From an uncultured Roseburia sp. (GTDB taxonomy: Bacteria > Bacillota > Clostridia > Lachnospirales > Lachnospiraceae): a stretch of DNA of 64,000 nucleotides. The translations under genes were made by a program, and so were the position numbers. Under the pieces are notes generated by a model. It had not been told where the DNA came from. It saw nothing but the letters and a program-made list of their open reading frames with translations, and made no database searches. The DNA lies in contig CALWHT010000011.1 in NCBI GenBank assembly GCA_944380515.1, positions 117,601-181,600 on the forward strand, given 5' to 3'. Shown piece after piece: positions 37,675-46,078 of the stretch (the first letter of the stretch is position 1; each line of letters begins with the position of its first letter).

Positions 37675-38697
37675 ATGGAAACGGAACGCCAAAGGGAATG
37701 GAAACACCGGCAAAGCACGCGTACCGGCAGGCAGCAGGAATACATCCGGGAGATGCTCGACTCGGTGGAGGAAAATCTGAAAAATACCGGGGAGGAGCAG
37801 AGACAGAACGAGGAGTTCGAAAGCCGGATGCGGGCGAAAGTTTATCAGATGTACGGAATCACGGAGGATAAGCTGCAGGGGATGGCGGAGCGGCGCAGAG
37901 CATGGTATCAGGGGGCGGCCTTTGCGCTGTTTTTCCTGTCGCTGGTGCTCGTTGGCATTTGCGGTTTTCTGCACGGTCCAGGCTCGGAAATCTGTATTTT
38001 TATGGCATTTTACACGGCAGTCGAGGGAACGCTTCTCTCGAATGGCAGGGAGGGAGCACCGGGCTTTCGGCTGTTGCTGCGTGTCCTTTATCTGCTTTTA
38101 TACCCGGTGATGCTGAGCGTATTTCTCTGTTATGAGTTGGCCTATTCGCAATATGAATGGTTCACGCCGATTGCCACGGCGGCCGGTGTGGTGGTGTTGG
38201 TGCTTGGGGCTGCCTCCTATTTTGCTTACGACCCGTACCGTGCTGACCGCAGAACCCGGAAAGCTGCGGAGCGCTATCTGAAAAATGTGGAAAAGAAAGC
38301 GTTAAAAGAGGTGCGGCGCGAAGAAAAGGAGCAGCAGAAGCAGGAACTGCGGGAAAAAAAGACAGAGGAAAAGGAAAGAAAGCGGGAGCAAAAAGCCGGG
38401 GAACGGCAGAGGAAAAGAGAGGAACGGGCAGAAATACGACTGAATAAACGTCAAAAACGTAAGGAATGGTGCAGCGAAGTATTACATAAAGTAAAAAAGA
38501 AAGGCACGGAGCCGGCAGAGGTGCAGCTTGCGGAGGAAACTGTGGCGAAAGATATGCAGCCGCAGAGGGGAGAGGAAACTCCGGCGGAAAACATGAAAAC
38601 GCAGAGGGAAGAGGAAACTCCGGTGGAAGATACGCAGCCGCAAAGGGCCGGGGAGGTATTGTCCGGCGAATTTGAGGAACCGGAGAAAGGAGAGTAA
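37675..38697 (+). CDS. Unrecognised membrane protein with charged coiled-coil tail
   Basis: 340 residues, family not recognised. Residues 1-75 are hydrophilic and helical (RQQEYIREMLDSVEENLKNT). Four membrane segments lie around 77-190 (AAFALFFLSLVLVGICGFL, LLLRVLYLLLYPVMLSVFL, IATAAGVVVLVLGAASYFAY). Residues 200-285 are almost all Lys, Arg, Glu and Gln, a likely cytoplasmic coiled coil. The last 55 residues hold 13-residue repeats (xQPQRGEETPAEN). A ribosome binding site (GAGGGAGG) is 12 bases from the ATG, rather far. First gene of a four-gene cluster of small envelope-type proteins. Confidence 0.7.
   Translation: METERQREWKHRQSTRTGRQQEYIREMLDSVEENLKNTGEEQRQNEEFESRMRAKVYQMYGITEDKLQGMAERRRAWYQGAAFALFFLSLVLVGICGFLHGPGSEICIFMAFYTAVEGTLLSNGREGAPGFRLLLRVLYLLLYPVMLSVFLCYELAYSQYEWFTPIATAAGVVVLVLGAASYFAYDPYRADRRTRKAAERYLKNVEKKALKEVRREEKEQQKQELREKKTEEKERKREQKAGERQRKREERAEIRLNKRQKRKEWCSEVLHKVKKKGTEPAEVQLAEETVAKDMQPQRGEETPAENMKTQREEETPVEDTQPQRAGEVLSGEFEEPEKGE
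38554..38655 (+). repeat. 39-bp in-frame tandem repeat coding for a 13-residue unit
   Basis: Units start at 38554, 38593 and 38632 (last one partial), encoding MQPQRGEETPAEN, MKTQREEETPVED and TQPQRAGEV; a diverged unit VQLAEETVAKD precedes them. Likely length-variable between strains. Confidence 0.75.
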
Positions 38698-38704
38698 AAC
38701 GTAC

Positions 38705-39568
38705 ATGGTAAAATGTTATCAATGCGGGAAGAAGTTTCAATGGAAACGTTTTGACGGAATCTGCCCGAAGTGCGGCGCTTATAATCGTCCGGAAACAGCG
38801 GCGGGGCAGCAGAAAACGCCGCAGCCCGGCGGGGCATACGGTTCTGCCTACAGCCAGAGGGCACAGTCCGCTTACGGTGAGAGGGTGCAGCCCGCCTACA
38901 GCGGCAGGACACAATCTGCTTACGGCGGAGGAGAACAGTCTGCGGCAGACAGGAAAAGCAGGCATATTTTGGTCGGGCTAATCGTGGGGATTGTGGCGGC
39001 CACGATTGTACCTTATCTGGTGATGCTTGCGGTGACTGCCGGCTGGAAGGCGGTGGAAGCAGACAGCCGTGCTGACGAGGAAACAGTGCTGCCGGAGGTT
39101 GTTTCGGCGGAGCAGGGGACGCCCCTTTCCGTGGAACCGTCCGGGGAGGTTACGGTCACGGTAGAACACGCAGAGATTGTGGCAAAGGCAGATACGTTTT
39201 CGGATTTTCCGGCAGGGGAAAAGCTGGTCAGAGTCTATTTGGATGCGAACATTCCGGAGGATGCGCAGTGGGACGACTATGACGGGACTTATTACCTGAT
39301 AGGAGAGCCCTATATTGCGTGGGGAGATAATTATAAAATTGGAGTCAGCGGATACAGGCTTGAGGAATCGCATGCGGAGCTTTTGGGTGAAAATACAACA
39401 TTTTCCAGCTACGGGGTTTCGTATGGACAGGACGGGTATCTGTACTTTTTTGTCCCCAAGGAGGATACCCAGATGGAATTATATATAGATGTGAGAGACC
39501 AGGAAACCAATGAGGTGCAAAAGATTTACCGTGTTTCGGTGGAGCTTGGGACGGAGGGGGAGACATGA
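38705..39568 (+). CDS. Zinc-ribbon membrane protein with extracytoplasmic domain, function unknown
   Basis: 287 residues. The N-terminus is a zinc ribbon (CYQCGKKF ... CPKCGAYN, residues 4-26). A Gln/Tyr/Ser-rich linker with loose repeats of the form QSAYGxR spans about 45-85. One membrane segment follows (ILVGLIVGIVAATIVPYLVMLAV), then about 175 residues outside with a beta-rich look, vaguely like DUF4352-type domains. ATG at 38705 is 7 bases after the previous stop; GGAGAG is 12 bases upstream. Overlaps the next gene by four bases (ATGA). The layout of ribbon, linker, helix and outer domain is common in Clostridia, role unknown. Confidence 0.75.
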   Translation: MVKCYQCGKKFQWKRFDGICPKCGAYNRPETAAGQQKTPQPGGAYGSAYSQRAQSAYGERVQPAYSGRTQSAYGGGEQSAADRKSRHILVGLIVGIVAATIVPYLVMLAVTAGWKAVEADSRADEETVLPEVVSAEQGTPLSVEPSGEVTVTVEHAEIVAKADTFSDFPAGEKLVRVYLDANIPEDAQWDDYDGTYYLIGEPYIAWGDNYKIGVSGYRLEESHAELLGENTTFSSYGVSYGQDGYLYFFVPKEDTQMELYIDVRDQETNEVQKIYRVSVELGTEGET

Positions 39569-40080
39569 GAGGAAAATATCGTACAGCAAATATCATATTG
39601 ACCGTCATATTGCTTCTGGCGCTCGCATTTCACATTTTTACGGCATCCGTAATCGGAATGACAGAAATCGATTCCGCCGATTGGAATTCTGGGCGGGCGA
39701 TGGAACTGACGGGAGAAATCTATGCGGAGAAAATCGGTACCGAATATCAGGGCAATAAAAAGGCCGGATATGAATTTTATCGAATCAAAGCGGGAATACG
39801 TAATATTGGCACCGAAATGCTTTATCCGCAAGCGGACCTTATTTTGTCCTTAGAGGGGAAGGAGTACGACGATGTGCTGTATTATTATGAGGATTATGAA
39901 GAGAAAAGCACGTTTGTCAACGGCAACGTACCTGTCATACCTGCCGGACAGACGGGAGTCGGAGAGATGATCGTGCAGGTGAGGGACGGCGTCAGCGAAA
40001 TTCAGGCGGTATATTATGAGGATTATACGGATTACGGGGAAGAGGAAAGCGGACAGACGTTTTTGATTGCATTGGATTAG
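39565..40080 (+). CDS. Small membrane-anchored extracytoplasmic protein, function unknown
   Basis: 171 residues. An N-terminal membrane helix (IILTVILLLALAFHIFTASVIG, residues 10-31) without lipobox anchors a domain that reads like an immunoglobulin-type fold (YRIKAGIRNIGTEMLYPQADLIL, VPVIPAGQTGVGEMIVQV). It resembles the outer domain of the preceding protein in style and may be its partner. ATGA overlap shows tight coupling. Confidence 0.7.
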   Translation: MRGKYRTANIILTVILLLALAFHIFTASVIGMTEIDSADWNSGRAMELTGEIYAEKIGTEYQGNKKAGYEFYRIKAGIRNIGTEMLYPQADLILSLEGKEYDDVLYYYEDYEEKSTFVNGNVPVIPAGQTGVGEMIVQVRDGVSEIQAVYYEDYTDYGEEESGQTFLIALD

Positions 40081-40100
40081 GGCGTGGAATGGAGGAAAAG

Positions 40101-40415
40101 ATGGAAGAATTATTGGAAGTGACCAGAAAGCAGCTTAAAATGCAGAAAATCATCAGCCTCTGCCTTGCGGTGATGGTTGCCGCTCTGCTGATTGGAGGGG
40201 GAATACTGGCAGGTCATATGAACCGCATGGCGGGAGCCATCGAGCAGATGTCACAGAAAGTGGAGTCGATCGATATAGATTCGCTCAACGGCACGATACA
40301 GGAGATGGAAAATATGCTGGAAAGCGTAGACGCTTTTTCTGAGGCAGTAGATCAAATGACCGGACAGGTGGAGGAGTTCAGCTCCTGGCTGTCCGGTATC
40401 TGGAGCGCAAATTAA
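40101..40415 (+). CDS. Small single-span membrane protein with coiled coil
   Basis: 104 residues: a short cytoplasmic helix (ELLEVTRKQLKMQK), one membrane segment (IISLCLAVMVAALLIGGGIL) and an extracytoplasmic coiled coil (IEQMSQKVESIDIDSLNGTIQEMENMLESV). ATG at 40101 is preferred because TGGAGG sits five bases ahead; ATG at 40089 has none. Last of the four-gene cluster; its end overlaps the convergent flavin reductase gene by four bases. Confidence 0.65.
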   Translation: MEELLEVTRKQLKMQKIISLCLAVMVAALLIGGGILAGHMNRMAGAIEQMSQKVESIDIDSLNGTIQEMENMLESVDAFSEAVDQMTGQVEEFSSWLSGIWSAN

Positions 40416-41074
40416 AGGGGGCGCCGTTTTTTCTTTTTTGAGGCTGAGGTCTGCCCGCGCTTTCCGGTGCGGGCTGCTTTTGCCACGCTGTAGCCGAAGC
40501 TTCCGAGCTTTTTGCCTAACAGGAAATATTCGCCGTGGGAATAGGTGACAAGTCCGGAAGTGTTCAGACAGAACTTCCCGGAAGCGTCCATGTAGGAATC
40601 GTCGACCGTGACATTGACCACGTCGGCGAGAAAGAGGCTGTGACTGCCGAGCGGCTTGATTTCCCGCACCTTACATTCGATATTCACCGGGCTTTCCGCA
40701 ATGCCGGGGACTGCGATTTCCTTAGAGGGGAGCGGCGTTAAATGCATTTCCTGAAATTTGTCATGCTCCCTGCCCGAACGGACCCCGCAGTAATCCGCGG
40801 CACGCACCAGCTTTTCCGTCGTCAGGCAGACGACAAATTCCCGTGAGGCCTCCAGAAGGTGATAGGAATAGCGCTCCGGGCGCACGGAAATGGAGAGCAT
40901 CGGGGGATTGGTGCAGACGGTGCCTGCCCATGCCACGGTGATGATATTCGGTTTTCCGAGGAGGGCGGGATTGGTGCACAGTGTGTCCTCCATGCCCTTT
41001 GGGTACTGACAGCTCACCATCACGGCGGGCAGCGGGTAGAGCATGTTTCCGGGTTTAAAGTATTGCTTTGCCAT
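40412..41074 (-). CDS. Flavin reductase-like protein (FMN-binding split barrel)
   Basis: 220 residues of the flavin reductase-like domain family. The N-terminal half has LYPLPAVMVSC and NIITVAWAGTVCTNPPMLSISVRP, where FMN binds; REFVVCLTT and HSLFLADVVNVTVD follow. The tail is strongly basic (KKKKRRPL), which is unusual. Last gene of a minus-strand operon behind malic enzyme, a radical SAM protein and DUF4364. The physiological partner is unknown. Confidence 0.88.
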   Translation of the reverse strand: MAKQYFKPGNMLYPLPAVMVSCQYPKGMEDTLCTNPALLGKPNIITVAWAGTVCTNPPMLSISVRPERYSYHLLEASREFVVCLTTEKLVRAADYCGVRSGREHDKFQEMHLTPLPSKEIAVPGIAESPVNIECKVREIKPLGSHSLFLADVVNVTVDDSYMDASGKFCLNTSGLVTYSHGEYFLLGKKLGSFGYSVAKAARTGKRGQTSASKKKKRRPL

Positions 41075-41101
41075 AAAATATTCTCCGTTTATGCATTTCT
41101 C

Positions 41102-41617
41102 TTATTTCAGTAAAATGTCCATGAGGTAGGCGTAAACATCTTCGTTCTGGTTTTTCCAGTTGTCGCAGATGGCTTCGGCCTGCTCTTTCTTTTTGACGGT
41201 CAGTGTCAAATCAATGACATTGGCGCCCCGCTCCCGAAACTGGCAGCGGACGGCGTAGTCATGGTTTGGCGTCTTATAGTAGTCTGCAAGAATGGAGTTT
41301 GCGGCGCGCAGCTCCAGTTTGTTTTTTTCCAGATAGGAAATTGTGTCGAGCTCAATGGCGTCGGTAATTTTATCCCTGAAAAAACCAAGTGTTTCCTTTC
41401 CGGCAGCGGTAATGGAATACTGTGTATTGCTGTGTGTGGACTCCGCGCGGATCAGATTTGCATCCACGAGGTCATTTAAAACCTGCTGAACCCGGAAATA
41501 ATCGGTGTAGTCCTGCTCTAAAAAGAAGTTGGAAATTTGGGTATTGGTCAGCGGAAAATCGACCTTATCGAGCATATTTAAAATTGTCAATTTATATATG
41601 GTAAATGGTTCTGCCAT
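41102..41617 (-). CDS. DUF4364 family winged-helix protein
   Basis: 171 residues of DUF4364, a family common in Clostridia. A winged-helix DNA-binding region is visible at the start (LTNTQISNFFLEQDYTDYF, VLNDLVDANLIRAES, YSITAAGKETL), followed by an alpha/beta domain. Likely a transcription regulator, target unknown. ATG at 41617 with GGAAGGGAAG ahead; 26 bases overlap the end of the radical SAM gene, indicating coupling. Confidence 0.88.
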   Translation of the reverse strand: MAEPFTIYKLTILNMLDKVDFPLTNTQISNFFLEQDYTDYFRVQQVLNDLVDANLIRAESTHSNTQYSITAAGKETLGFFRDKITDAIELDTISYLEKNKLELRAANSILADYYKTPNHDYAVRCQFRERGANVIDLTLTVKKKEQAEAICDNWKNQNEDVYAYLMDILLK

Positions 41618-42575
41618 GATTGATTGCTTCCCTTCCAGATAAATATTTTCCCTGCCAGAGATCCCGCTCATAAAGGCGTTTGTGAATGGTATTTAATACC
41701 CGTTTTTTGTCGGTGCTCCACAGAGGTGCAAGCAAAAGCTTCCTCGGGCCGTCTCCGGTCAGACGGTGAATTACGATGTCCGGCGAAAGCAGCGCAATGC
41801 AGTCCGCGATGAAATCACAGTATTTCTCCAGCGTAAAAAGAGGAAACGGATTCGATTCGTAGAGACTGCCGAGGTCTGTCCCCTTTAAGATATGCAGAAG
41901 CTGAAGCTTTATGCCGGAAATCGGCAGCGAAGCGGCGCGGGAGACAGAGGTGAGCATCATTTCGGGTGTTTCGCCGGGCAGTCCTAAAATCAGGTGTGTA
42001 ATGACCTCAATACCGCGGGCATGCAGTGCGAAAACGGCTGCTTCGTATTGCTCCAATGTAAAACCGCTGCGGATAAGCCTTAAGGTTTTGTCGTGGATCG
42101 TCTGGAGACCGAGTTCAATCCATACCGGTTTGATATGGTTTAATTCTTCAAGCAAATCCAGAATTTCGGGCGAGAGACAGTCACAGCGCGTGGCGATAGA
42201 AAGCGCTGCGACATCCGGCTCGGTAATCGCCTCCGTAAAAAGCTTTCTCAGATAGCCGACGGGGGCGTAGGTATTGGTGTAGGCCTGAAAATAGGCAATA
42301 AATTTTTTACAGTCCGTCTTTGCCCGGATGCGTTTTTTTGCCTCCGCAAGCTGTCTTGTGACGGAAAGAGCCGGGGAGGCGGCAAAATCGCCGGAGCCTC
42401 CGGCGCTGCAAAAAATACAGCCCCGGGTGTCTAAGGTGCCGTCGCGGTTCGGACAGGTCATGCCGCCGTTTAGGGAAAGGCGGTAAACCTTTTCGCCGAA
42501 AGTCTGCTTTAAATAGTAATCGAGCGAATAGTAGCGCTTATCGCCCCAGAAACGGGCCTGGTTCTCTGCACTCAT
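41592..42575 (-). CDS. Radical SAM protein, TIGR01212 (YtqA/YhcC) family
   Basis: 327 residues. The cluster cysteines are in MTCPNRDGTLDTRGCIFCS, the variant spacing of the TIGR01212/YhcC group. Other family blocks: YFQAYTNTYAP, SIATRCDCLSPE, WIELGLQT and HLILGLPGET. The family has unclear function; proposals include RNA or cofactor modification. Starts with an ATGA overlap on the malic enzyme stop and overlaps DUF4364. Confidence 0.9.
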   Translation of the reverse strand: MSAENQARFWGDKRYYSLDYYLKQTFGEKVYRLSLNGGMTCPNRDGTLDTRGCIFCSAGGSGDFAASPALSVTRQLAEAKKRIRAKTDCKKFIAYFQAYTNTYAPVGYLRKLFTEAITEPDVAALSIATRCDCLSPEILDLLEELNHIKPVWIELGLQTIHDKTLRLIRSGFTLEQYEAAVFALHARGIEVITHLILGLPGETPEMMLTSVSRAASLPISGIKLQLLHILKGTDLGSLYESNPFPLFTLEKYCDFIADCIALLSPDIVIHRLTGDGPRKLLLAPLWSTDKKRVLNTIHKRLYERDLWQGKYLSGREAINHGRTIYHI

Positions 42576-43720
42576 GCCCGGATATGGGATTTGACCGCCT
42601 GGCTGACCGCTTCCGCGACACGCGGGTCAAAGGCCTCCGGCATGATAAAGTCATCGCAGAGCTTGTCCTCCGGAACGAGGGCGGCAATCGCTTCGGCGGC
42701 GGCGAGCTTCATTTCCTCGGTAATCTGTGAGGCACGGCCCTCAAGGGCCCCCTTAAAGATGCCGGGGAAAGCGACAACGTTGTTGACCTGGTTCGGAAAA
42801 TCGCTTCTTCCGGTACCGACAATCCGCGCGCCTGCCGCTTTTGCGGCATCCGGCATGATTTCGGGAACCGGATTCGCCATCGCAAAGAGAATCGAGTCCG
42901 AATTCATCGAAGCGACCATTTCCGGCGTTACAATGCCGGGAGCGGAAACGCCGACGAAAATGTCCGCGCCCGCAAGGGCATCGGCAAGCGTGCCGGTTTT
43001 GCCGGAAAGGTTCGTCACCTCGGCCATTTTTTTCTGCATCCAGTTCAGATTCGGGTAATCCTTTCCGATGATTCCCTCACGGTCGCACATGATAATATCC
43101 GGAAAACCGTAGGTCAGCAGCAGTTTTGTAATTGCCACTCCGGCGGAGCCGGCGCCGTTTACGACAACCTTGCAGTTTTCCTTCTTTTTGCCTGTTACCT
43201 TTAAGCTGTTGATAATGCCGGCAAGTACGACGATGGCGGTGCCATGCTGGTCGTCGTGAAAAACGGGGATATTAAGCATTTGCTTTAAGCGCTCCTCAAT
43301 CTCAAAGCAGCGCGGTGCGGAAATATCCTCTAAGTTGATGCCGCCGAAAGCGGGAGCGATATTTTTTACGGTTGCGATAATTTCTTCCGTATCCTGCGTA
43401 TCAAGACAGATAGGAACGGCGTTGACGTTTCCGAATTCCTTGAAAAGGACGCATTTACCCTCCATCACGGGCATGGCAGCGTAAGGACCGATGTTCCCCA
43501 GCCCTAAAACGGCGCTTCCGTCGGAGACGACGGCAACGGTATTAGCCTTCATGGTGTAAGTGTAGGCTTCCTCCGGGTTTTCGGCAATCACCTTGCAGGG
43601 CTCCGCAACGCCCGGCGTGTAGGCAATGGCCAGATCTTCCCTGGTATTTACCTTTGATTTCGGAATGGTTTCCAGCTTCCCGTTCCATTTTTTATGCATT
43701 TCAAGCGCTTTATTTTCCAT
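42572..43720 (-). CDS. maeB: NAD(P)-dependent malic enzyme
   Basis: 382 residues, the short form without a C-terminal phosphotransacetylase domain. Oxidatively decarboxylates malate to pyruvate, making NAD(P)H. Motifs: AYTPGVAEPC, SDGSAVLGLGNIGP, FHDDQHGTAIVV for divalent metal binding and NGAGSAGVAI for the dinucleotide. AAGGAGT precedes the ATG. First gene of the minus-strand operon and divergent from rho, with a structured region between them. Confidence 0.95.
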   Translation of the reverse strand: MENKALEMHKKWNGKLETIPKSKVNTREDLAIAYTPGVAEPCKVIAENPEEAYTYTMKANTVAVVSDGSAVLGLGNIGPYAAMPVMEGKCVLFKEFGNVNAVPICLDTQDTEEIIATVKNIAPAFGGINLEDISAPRCFEIEERLKQMLNIPVFHDDQHGTAIVVLAGIINSLKVTGKKKENCKVVVNGAGSAGVAITKLLLTYGFPDIIMCDREGIIGKDYPNLNWMQKKMAEVTNLSGKTGTLADALAGADIFVGVSAPGIVTPEMVASMNSDSILFAMANPVPEIMPDAAKAAGARIVGTGRSDFPNQVNNVVAFPGIFKGALEGRASQITEEMKLAAAEAIAALVPEDKLCDDFIMPEAFDPRVAEAVSQAVKSHIRA

Positions 43721-43755
43721 GATGCTTTACTCCTTTGGTACAATGATTTTCATTT

Positions 43756-43784
43756 ATGATAACATTAACAATTTTACAAATCAA
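43756..43784 (-). promoter_or_regulatory. Candidate maeB promoter
   Basis: Read on the minus strand: TTGATT (43784-43779) and TATCAT (43761-43756), spacer 17, about 35 bases before the start codon. Confidence 0.5.
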
Positions 43785-43805
43785 GAAAGGTTTGAAATTT
43801 GCAAA

Positions 43806-43838
43806 AACTCAAAAAGCGGCTTGAGTTGCCGCATTTTT
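43806..43838 (-). terminator. Intrinsic terminator, minus strand, between maeB and the structured element
   Basis: GCGGC (43816-43820) and GCCGC (43828-43832) flank a 7-base loop; read on the minus strand a T5 run follows directly. The loop TTGAGTT (43821-43827) is the exact complement of AACTCAA (43806-43812), allowing an alternative fold. It would end a transcript coming from the structured element, or attenuate maeB. Confidence 0.55.
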
Positions 43839-43846
43839 ACTTTATA

Positions 43847-43976
43847 GTGCCAAAAGCACCTGCCATATCATATGGCAGGTGAGCATTGCACATAAATTGC
43901 TTCTGGAAAACAAGTTTTCCGAGAGCAATTTTGTGCAATTTAACAATGCTGCTATCGCAGCATGTTCTTTTGGCAC
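43847..43976. repeat. 130-bp three-armed structured element
   Basis: Closing stem GTGCCAAAAG (43847-43856) with CTTTTGGCAC (43967-43976). Inside: arm 1, CACCTGCCATAT (43857-43868) with ATATGGCAGGTG (43870-43881); arm 2, TTGCACA/TGTGCAA (43886/43932) extended by AAATTGCT/AGCAATTT and GGAAAAC/GTTTTCC; arm 3, ATGCTGC (43946-43952) with GCAGCAT (43957-43963). Could be a non-coding RNA on the minus strand ending at the nearby terminator, or a miniature mobile element with 10-bp terminal inverted repeats. Confidence 0.75.
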
Positions 43977-44020
43977 ATCGAATATGTAATTTACGGAAAC
44001 TCAAGAAGAAAAATTGGGAC

Positions 44021-44049
44021 TTCCTATTTAAAAAGAGATGTAGTATAAT
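44021..44049 (+). promoter_or_regulatory. Candidate rho promoter
   Basis: Perfect TATAAT (44044-44049); the -35 is weak (TTCCTA, 44021-44026, spacer 17). The 74-base leader starts with GGCACATCGAA, an 11-base copy of 43972-43982. Confidence 0.45.
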
Positions 44050-44122
44050 AGGCACATCGAAAATTCATTTTGTCACGTCAGACACAATTCCCGTAGGCAT
44101 TGAGAGAATAAGGAGTTTATGA

Positions 44123-45568
44123 ATGAGAGAAAAGTATGAGAGTTTATCGGCGGTAGTTTTGCGCGACCTCGCAAAGGCGCGGGGACTCAAAAATATATCG
44201 AATATGAAAAAGGGTGATTTGATTGAGCTGATGCTGGCGGAGGACGAGCGTTTGAAGGCACTAAAGCAGCAGGAGAAGCCGGAGCGGCAGGAAAATTCCG
44301 AGTCGAGGCAGCAGGAGCGTGCGCATGGGAGAACGCGAGAGAATGCGGCACAGAGGACAGACGCGGCGGAGTCGAAGGGACAGGCGGAAGGAAACAGAGA
44401 GAGAGACAGCAATGCGGTGGACGAGACGCTTATGAATCTTGACAGCGGCATTACGGCGAATGGAATTCTGGAGGTCATGCCGGACGGATACGGATTTATC
44501 CGCTGTGAAAATTATCTGCCCGGAGAGCACGACGTTTATGTTTCCCCCTCGCAGATACGCAAGTTTAATCTGAAAACGGGAGATATTGTCTGCGGGAATA
44601 CGCGTGTTAAGACACAGCAGGAGAAGTTTTCCGCTCTTTTATATGTGACGACGATTAACGGGTATCACCCGGGGGTTGCGCAGAAGCGAAAGAATTTTGA
44701 GGATTTGACCCCGATTTTCCCGAACCGCAGGATCCGTCTGGAGCGGCCTGGATGCAGTGTGGCGATGCGGATTGTGGATTTGGTATCGCCGATTGGCAAG
44801 GGGCAGCGTGGAATGATTGTTTCCCAGCCGAAGGCAGGAAAGACTACCTTATTGAAAGAGGTGGCAAAGTCTGTGACGGCGGGCAACCCGGACATGCATT
44901 TGATTATTCTTCTGATTGACGAGCGGCCGGAGGAGGTTACTGATATTAAGGAAGCAATCGAGGGGGCTAATGTCGAGGTGATTTATTCCACCTTTGATGA
45001 GCTGCCGGAACACCACAAGCGTGTTTCAGAGATGGTGATTGAGCGCGCGAAGCGTCTGGTGGAGCACGGAAAGGACGTGATGATTCTGCTCGACAGCATT
45101 ACCAGACTGGCAAGGGCATATAACCTTACAGTTCCGCCCAGCGGGCGTACCTTATCCGGTGGTCTTGACCCGGCGGCGCTTCATATGCCGAAGCGGTTTT
45201 TCGGCGCTGCGAGAAATATGAGGGAGGGCGGCAGCCTTACGATTCTGGCGACCGCGCTTGTAGACACGGGAAGCAAGATGGACGATGTGGTATTTGAGGA
45301 GTTTAAGGGGACGGGCAATATGGAGCTGGTGCTTGACCGAAAGCTTTCCGAGAAGCGTGTGTTCCCGGCGATTGATATAGCGAAATCCGGTACCAGAAGG
45401 GATGATTTGCTGCTGGATGCGGAGGAGCAGGAGGCGGTCGATATCATGCATAAGGCAATCAACGGCATGCGCACCGACGATGCGGTCGAGAGCATTTTAA
45501 ATATGTTTGCGCGTACCAGAAATAACCGTGAGTTCATCGGAATGGTGAAAAAAACCAGAATTGTTTAG
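44123..45568 (+). CDS. rho: Transcription termination factor Rho
   Basis: 481 residues. RNA-dependent hexameric ATPase that ends transcription. N-terminal Rho_N domain ([30 protein letters not shown]), then a charged Glu/Arg/Gln-rich insert of about 60 residues that is absent from the E. coli protein but frequent in Clostridia, the RNA-binding cold-shock-like domain ([24 protein letters not shown]), Walker [11 protein letters not shown], Walker [17 protein letters not shown] and the Q/R-loop region. AAGGAG precedes the ATG at 44123. Confidence 0.97.
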   Translation: MREKYESLSAVVLRDLAKARGLKNISNMKKGDLIELMLAEDERLKALKQQEKPERQENSESRQQERAHGRTRENAAQRTDAAESKGQAEGNRERDSNAVDETLMNLDSGITANGILEVMPDGYGFIRCENYLPGEHDVYVSPSQIRKFNLKTGDIVCGNTRVKTQQEKFSALLYVTTINGYHPGVAQKRKNFEDLTPIFPNRRIRLERPGCSVAMRIVDLVSPIGKGQRGMIVSQPKAGKTTLLKEVAKSVTAGNPDMHLIILLIDERPEEVTDIKEAIEGANVEVIYSTFDELPEHHKRVSEMVIERAKRLVEHGKDVMILLDSITRLARAYNLTVPPSGRTLSGGLDPAALHMPKRFFGAARNMREGGSLTILATALVDTGSKMDDVVFEEFKGTGNMELVLDRKLSEKRVFPAIDIAKSGTRRDDLLLDAEEQEAVDIMHKAINGMRTDDAVESILNMFARTRNNREFIGMVKKTRIV

Positions 45569-45575
45569 AAATAGC

Positions 45576-45604
45576 TTGCTTTTCCTGAAAAGACATGCTA
45601 TAAT
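45576..45604 (+). promoter_or_regulatory. rpmE promoter
   Basis: TTGCTT (45576-45581) and perfect TATAAT (45599-45604), spacer 17. The leader of about 115 bases to rpmE could hold a ribosomal-protein leader RNA; I see no decisive fold. Confidence 0.65.
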
Positions 45605-45727
45605 CAAAAAGCTGTTTATCTGGGCTCGCCTTTGCAGTAAGTATCATATGCGAATCGGGCATACGGGTATAAAAGGATTGAGACAGGCGCAACTGAATTA
45701 CGATAAGAATATAAAGAGGTGAAAATC

Positions 45728-45931
45728 ATGAAAAAAGGAATCCATCCGGATTACTATCAGGCAACTGTTACATGTAACTGTGGCAATACATTTGTTACAG
45801 GTTCCACAAAGCAGGATATCCACGTTGAAATTTGTTCAAAGTGCCATCCGTTCTACACAGGTCAGCAGAAGTCTGCAAGAGCTGACGGACGTATTGATAA
45901 GTTCAATAAGAAATACGGCATTCAGAAATAG
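45728..45931 (+). CDS. rpmE: 50S ribosomal protein L31, zinc type
   Basis: 67 residues, bL31 with the zinc-binding cysteines CNCG and CSKCHPF intact (the C-plus type). [10 protein letters not shown] is the family start; the ATG at 45728 follows AAAGAGGTGA. A short palindrome CAGTACG-C-CGTACTG follows at 45942-45956 before the terminator. Confidence 0.97.
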   Translation: MKKGIHPDYYQATVTCNCGNTFVTGSTKQDIHVEICSKCHPFYTGQQKSARADGRIDKFNKKYGIQK

Positions 45932-45978
45932 TACAGCGTGTCAGTACGCCGTACTGGTAAATTGAGACGGTTACAGAC

Positions 45979-46010
45979 AAGGTTGAGGTTTAAATATCTC
46001 AACCTTTTTT
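45979..46010 (+). terminator. Intrinsic terminator after rpmE
   Basis: AAGGTTGAG (45979-45987) pairs perfectly with CTCAACCTT (45998-46006) followed by T6. Downstream genes may be reached by read-through. Confidence 0.88.
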
Positions 46011-46078
46011 ACCTTGCGGGGATATGCCCGCGGGGTGGGAAAAGCGTTCCCTGCATCGGCAGGAGAAAAGGATAAGAG

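Noticed and set aside
37653-37871. 72-codon frame starting MREETAADGNG upstream of the coiled-coil membrane protein
   Set aside because: It overlaps the longer frame from 37675, which has membrane segments and continues to 38697.
45605-45727. L31 leader RNA before rpmE
   Set aside because: The leader length is suitable but no clear stem pattern could be drawn.
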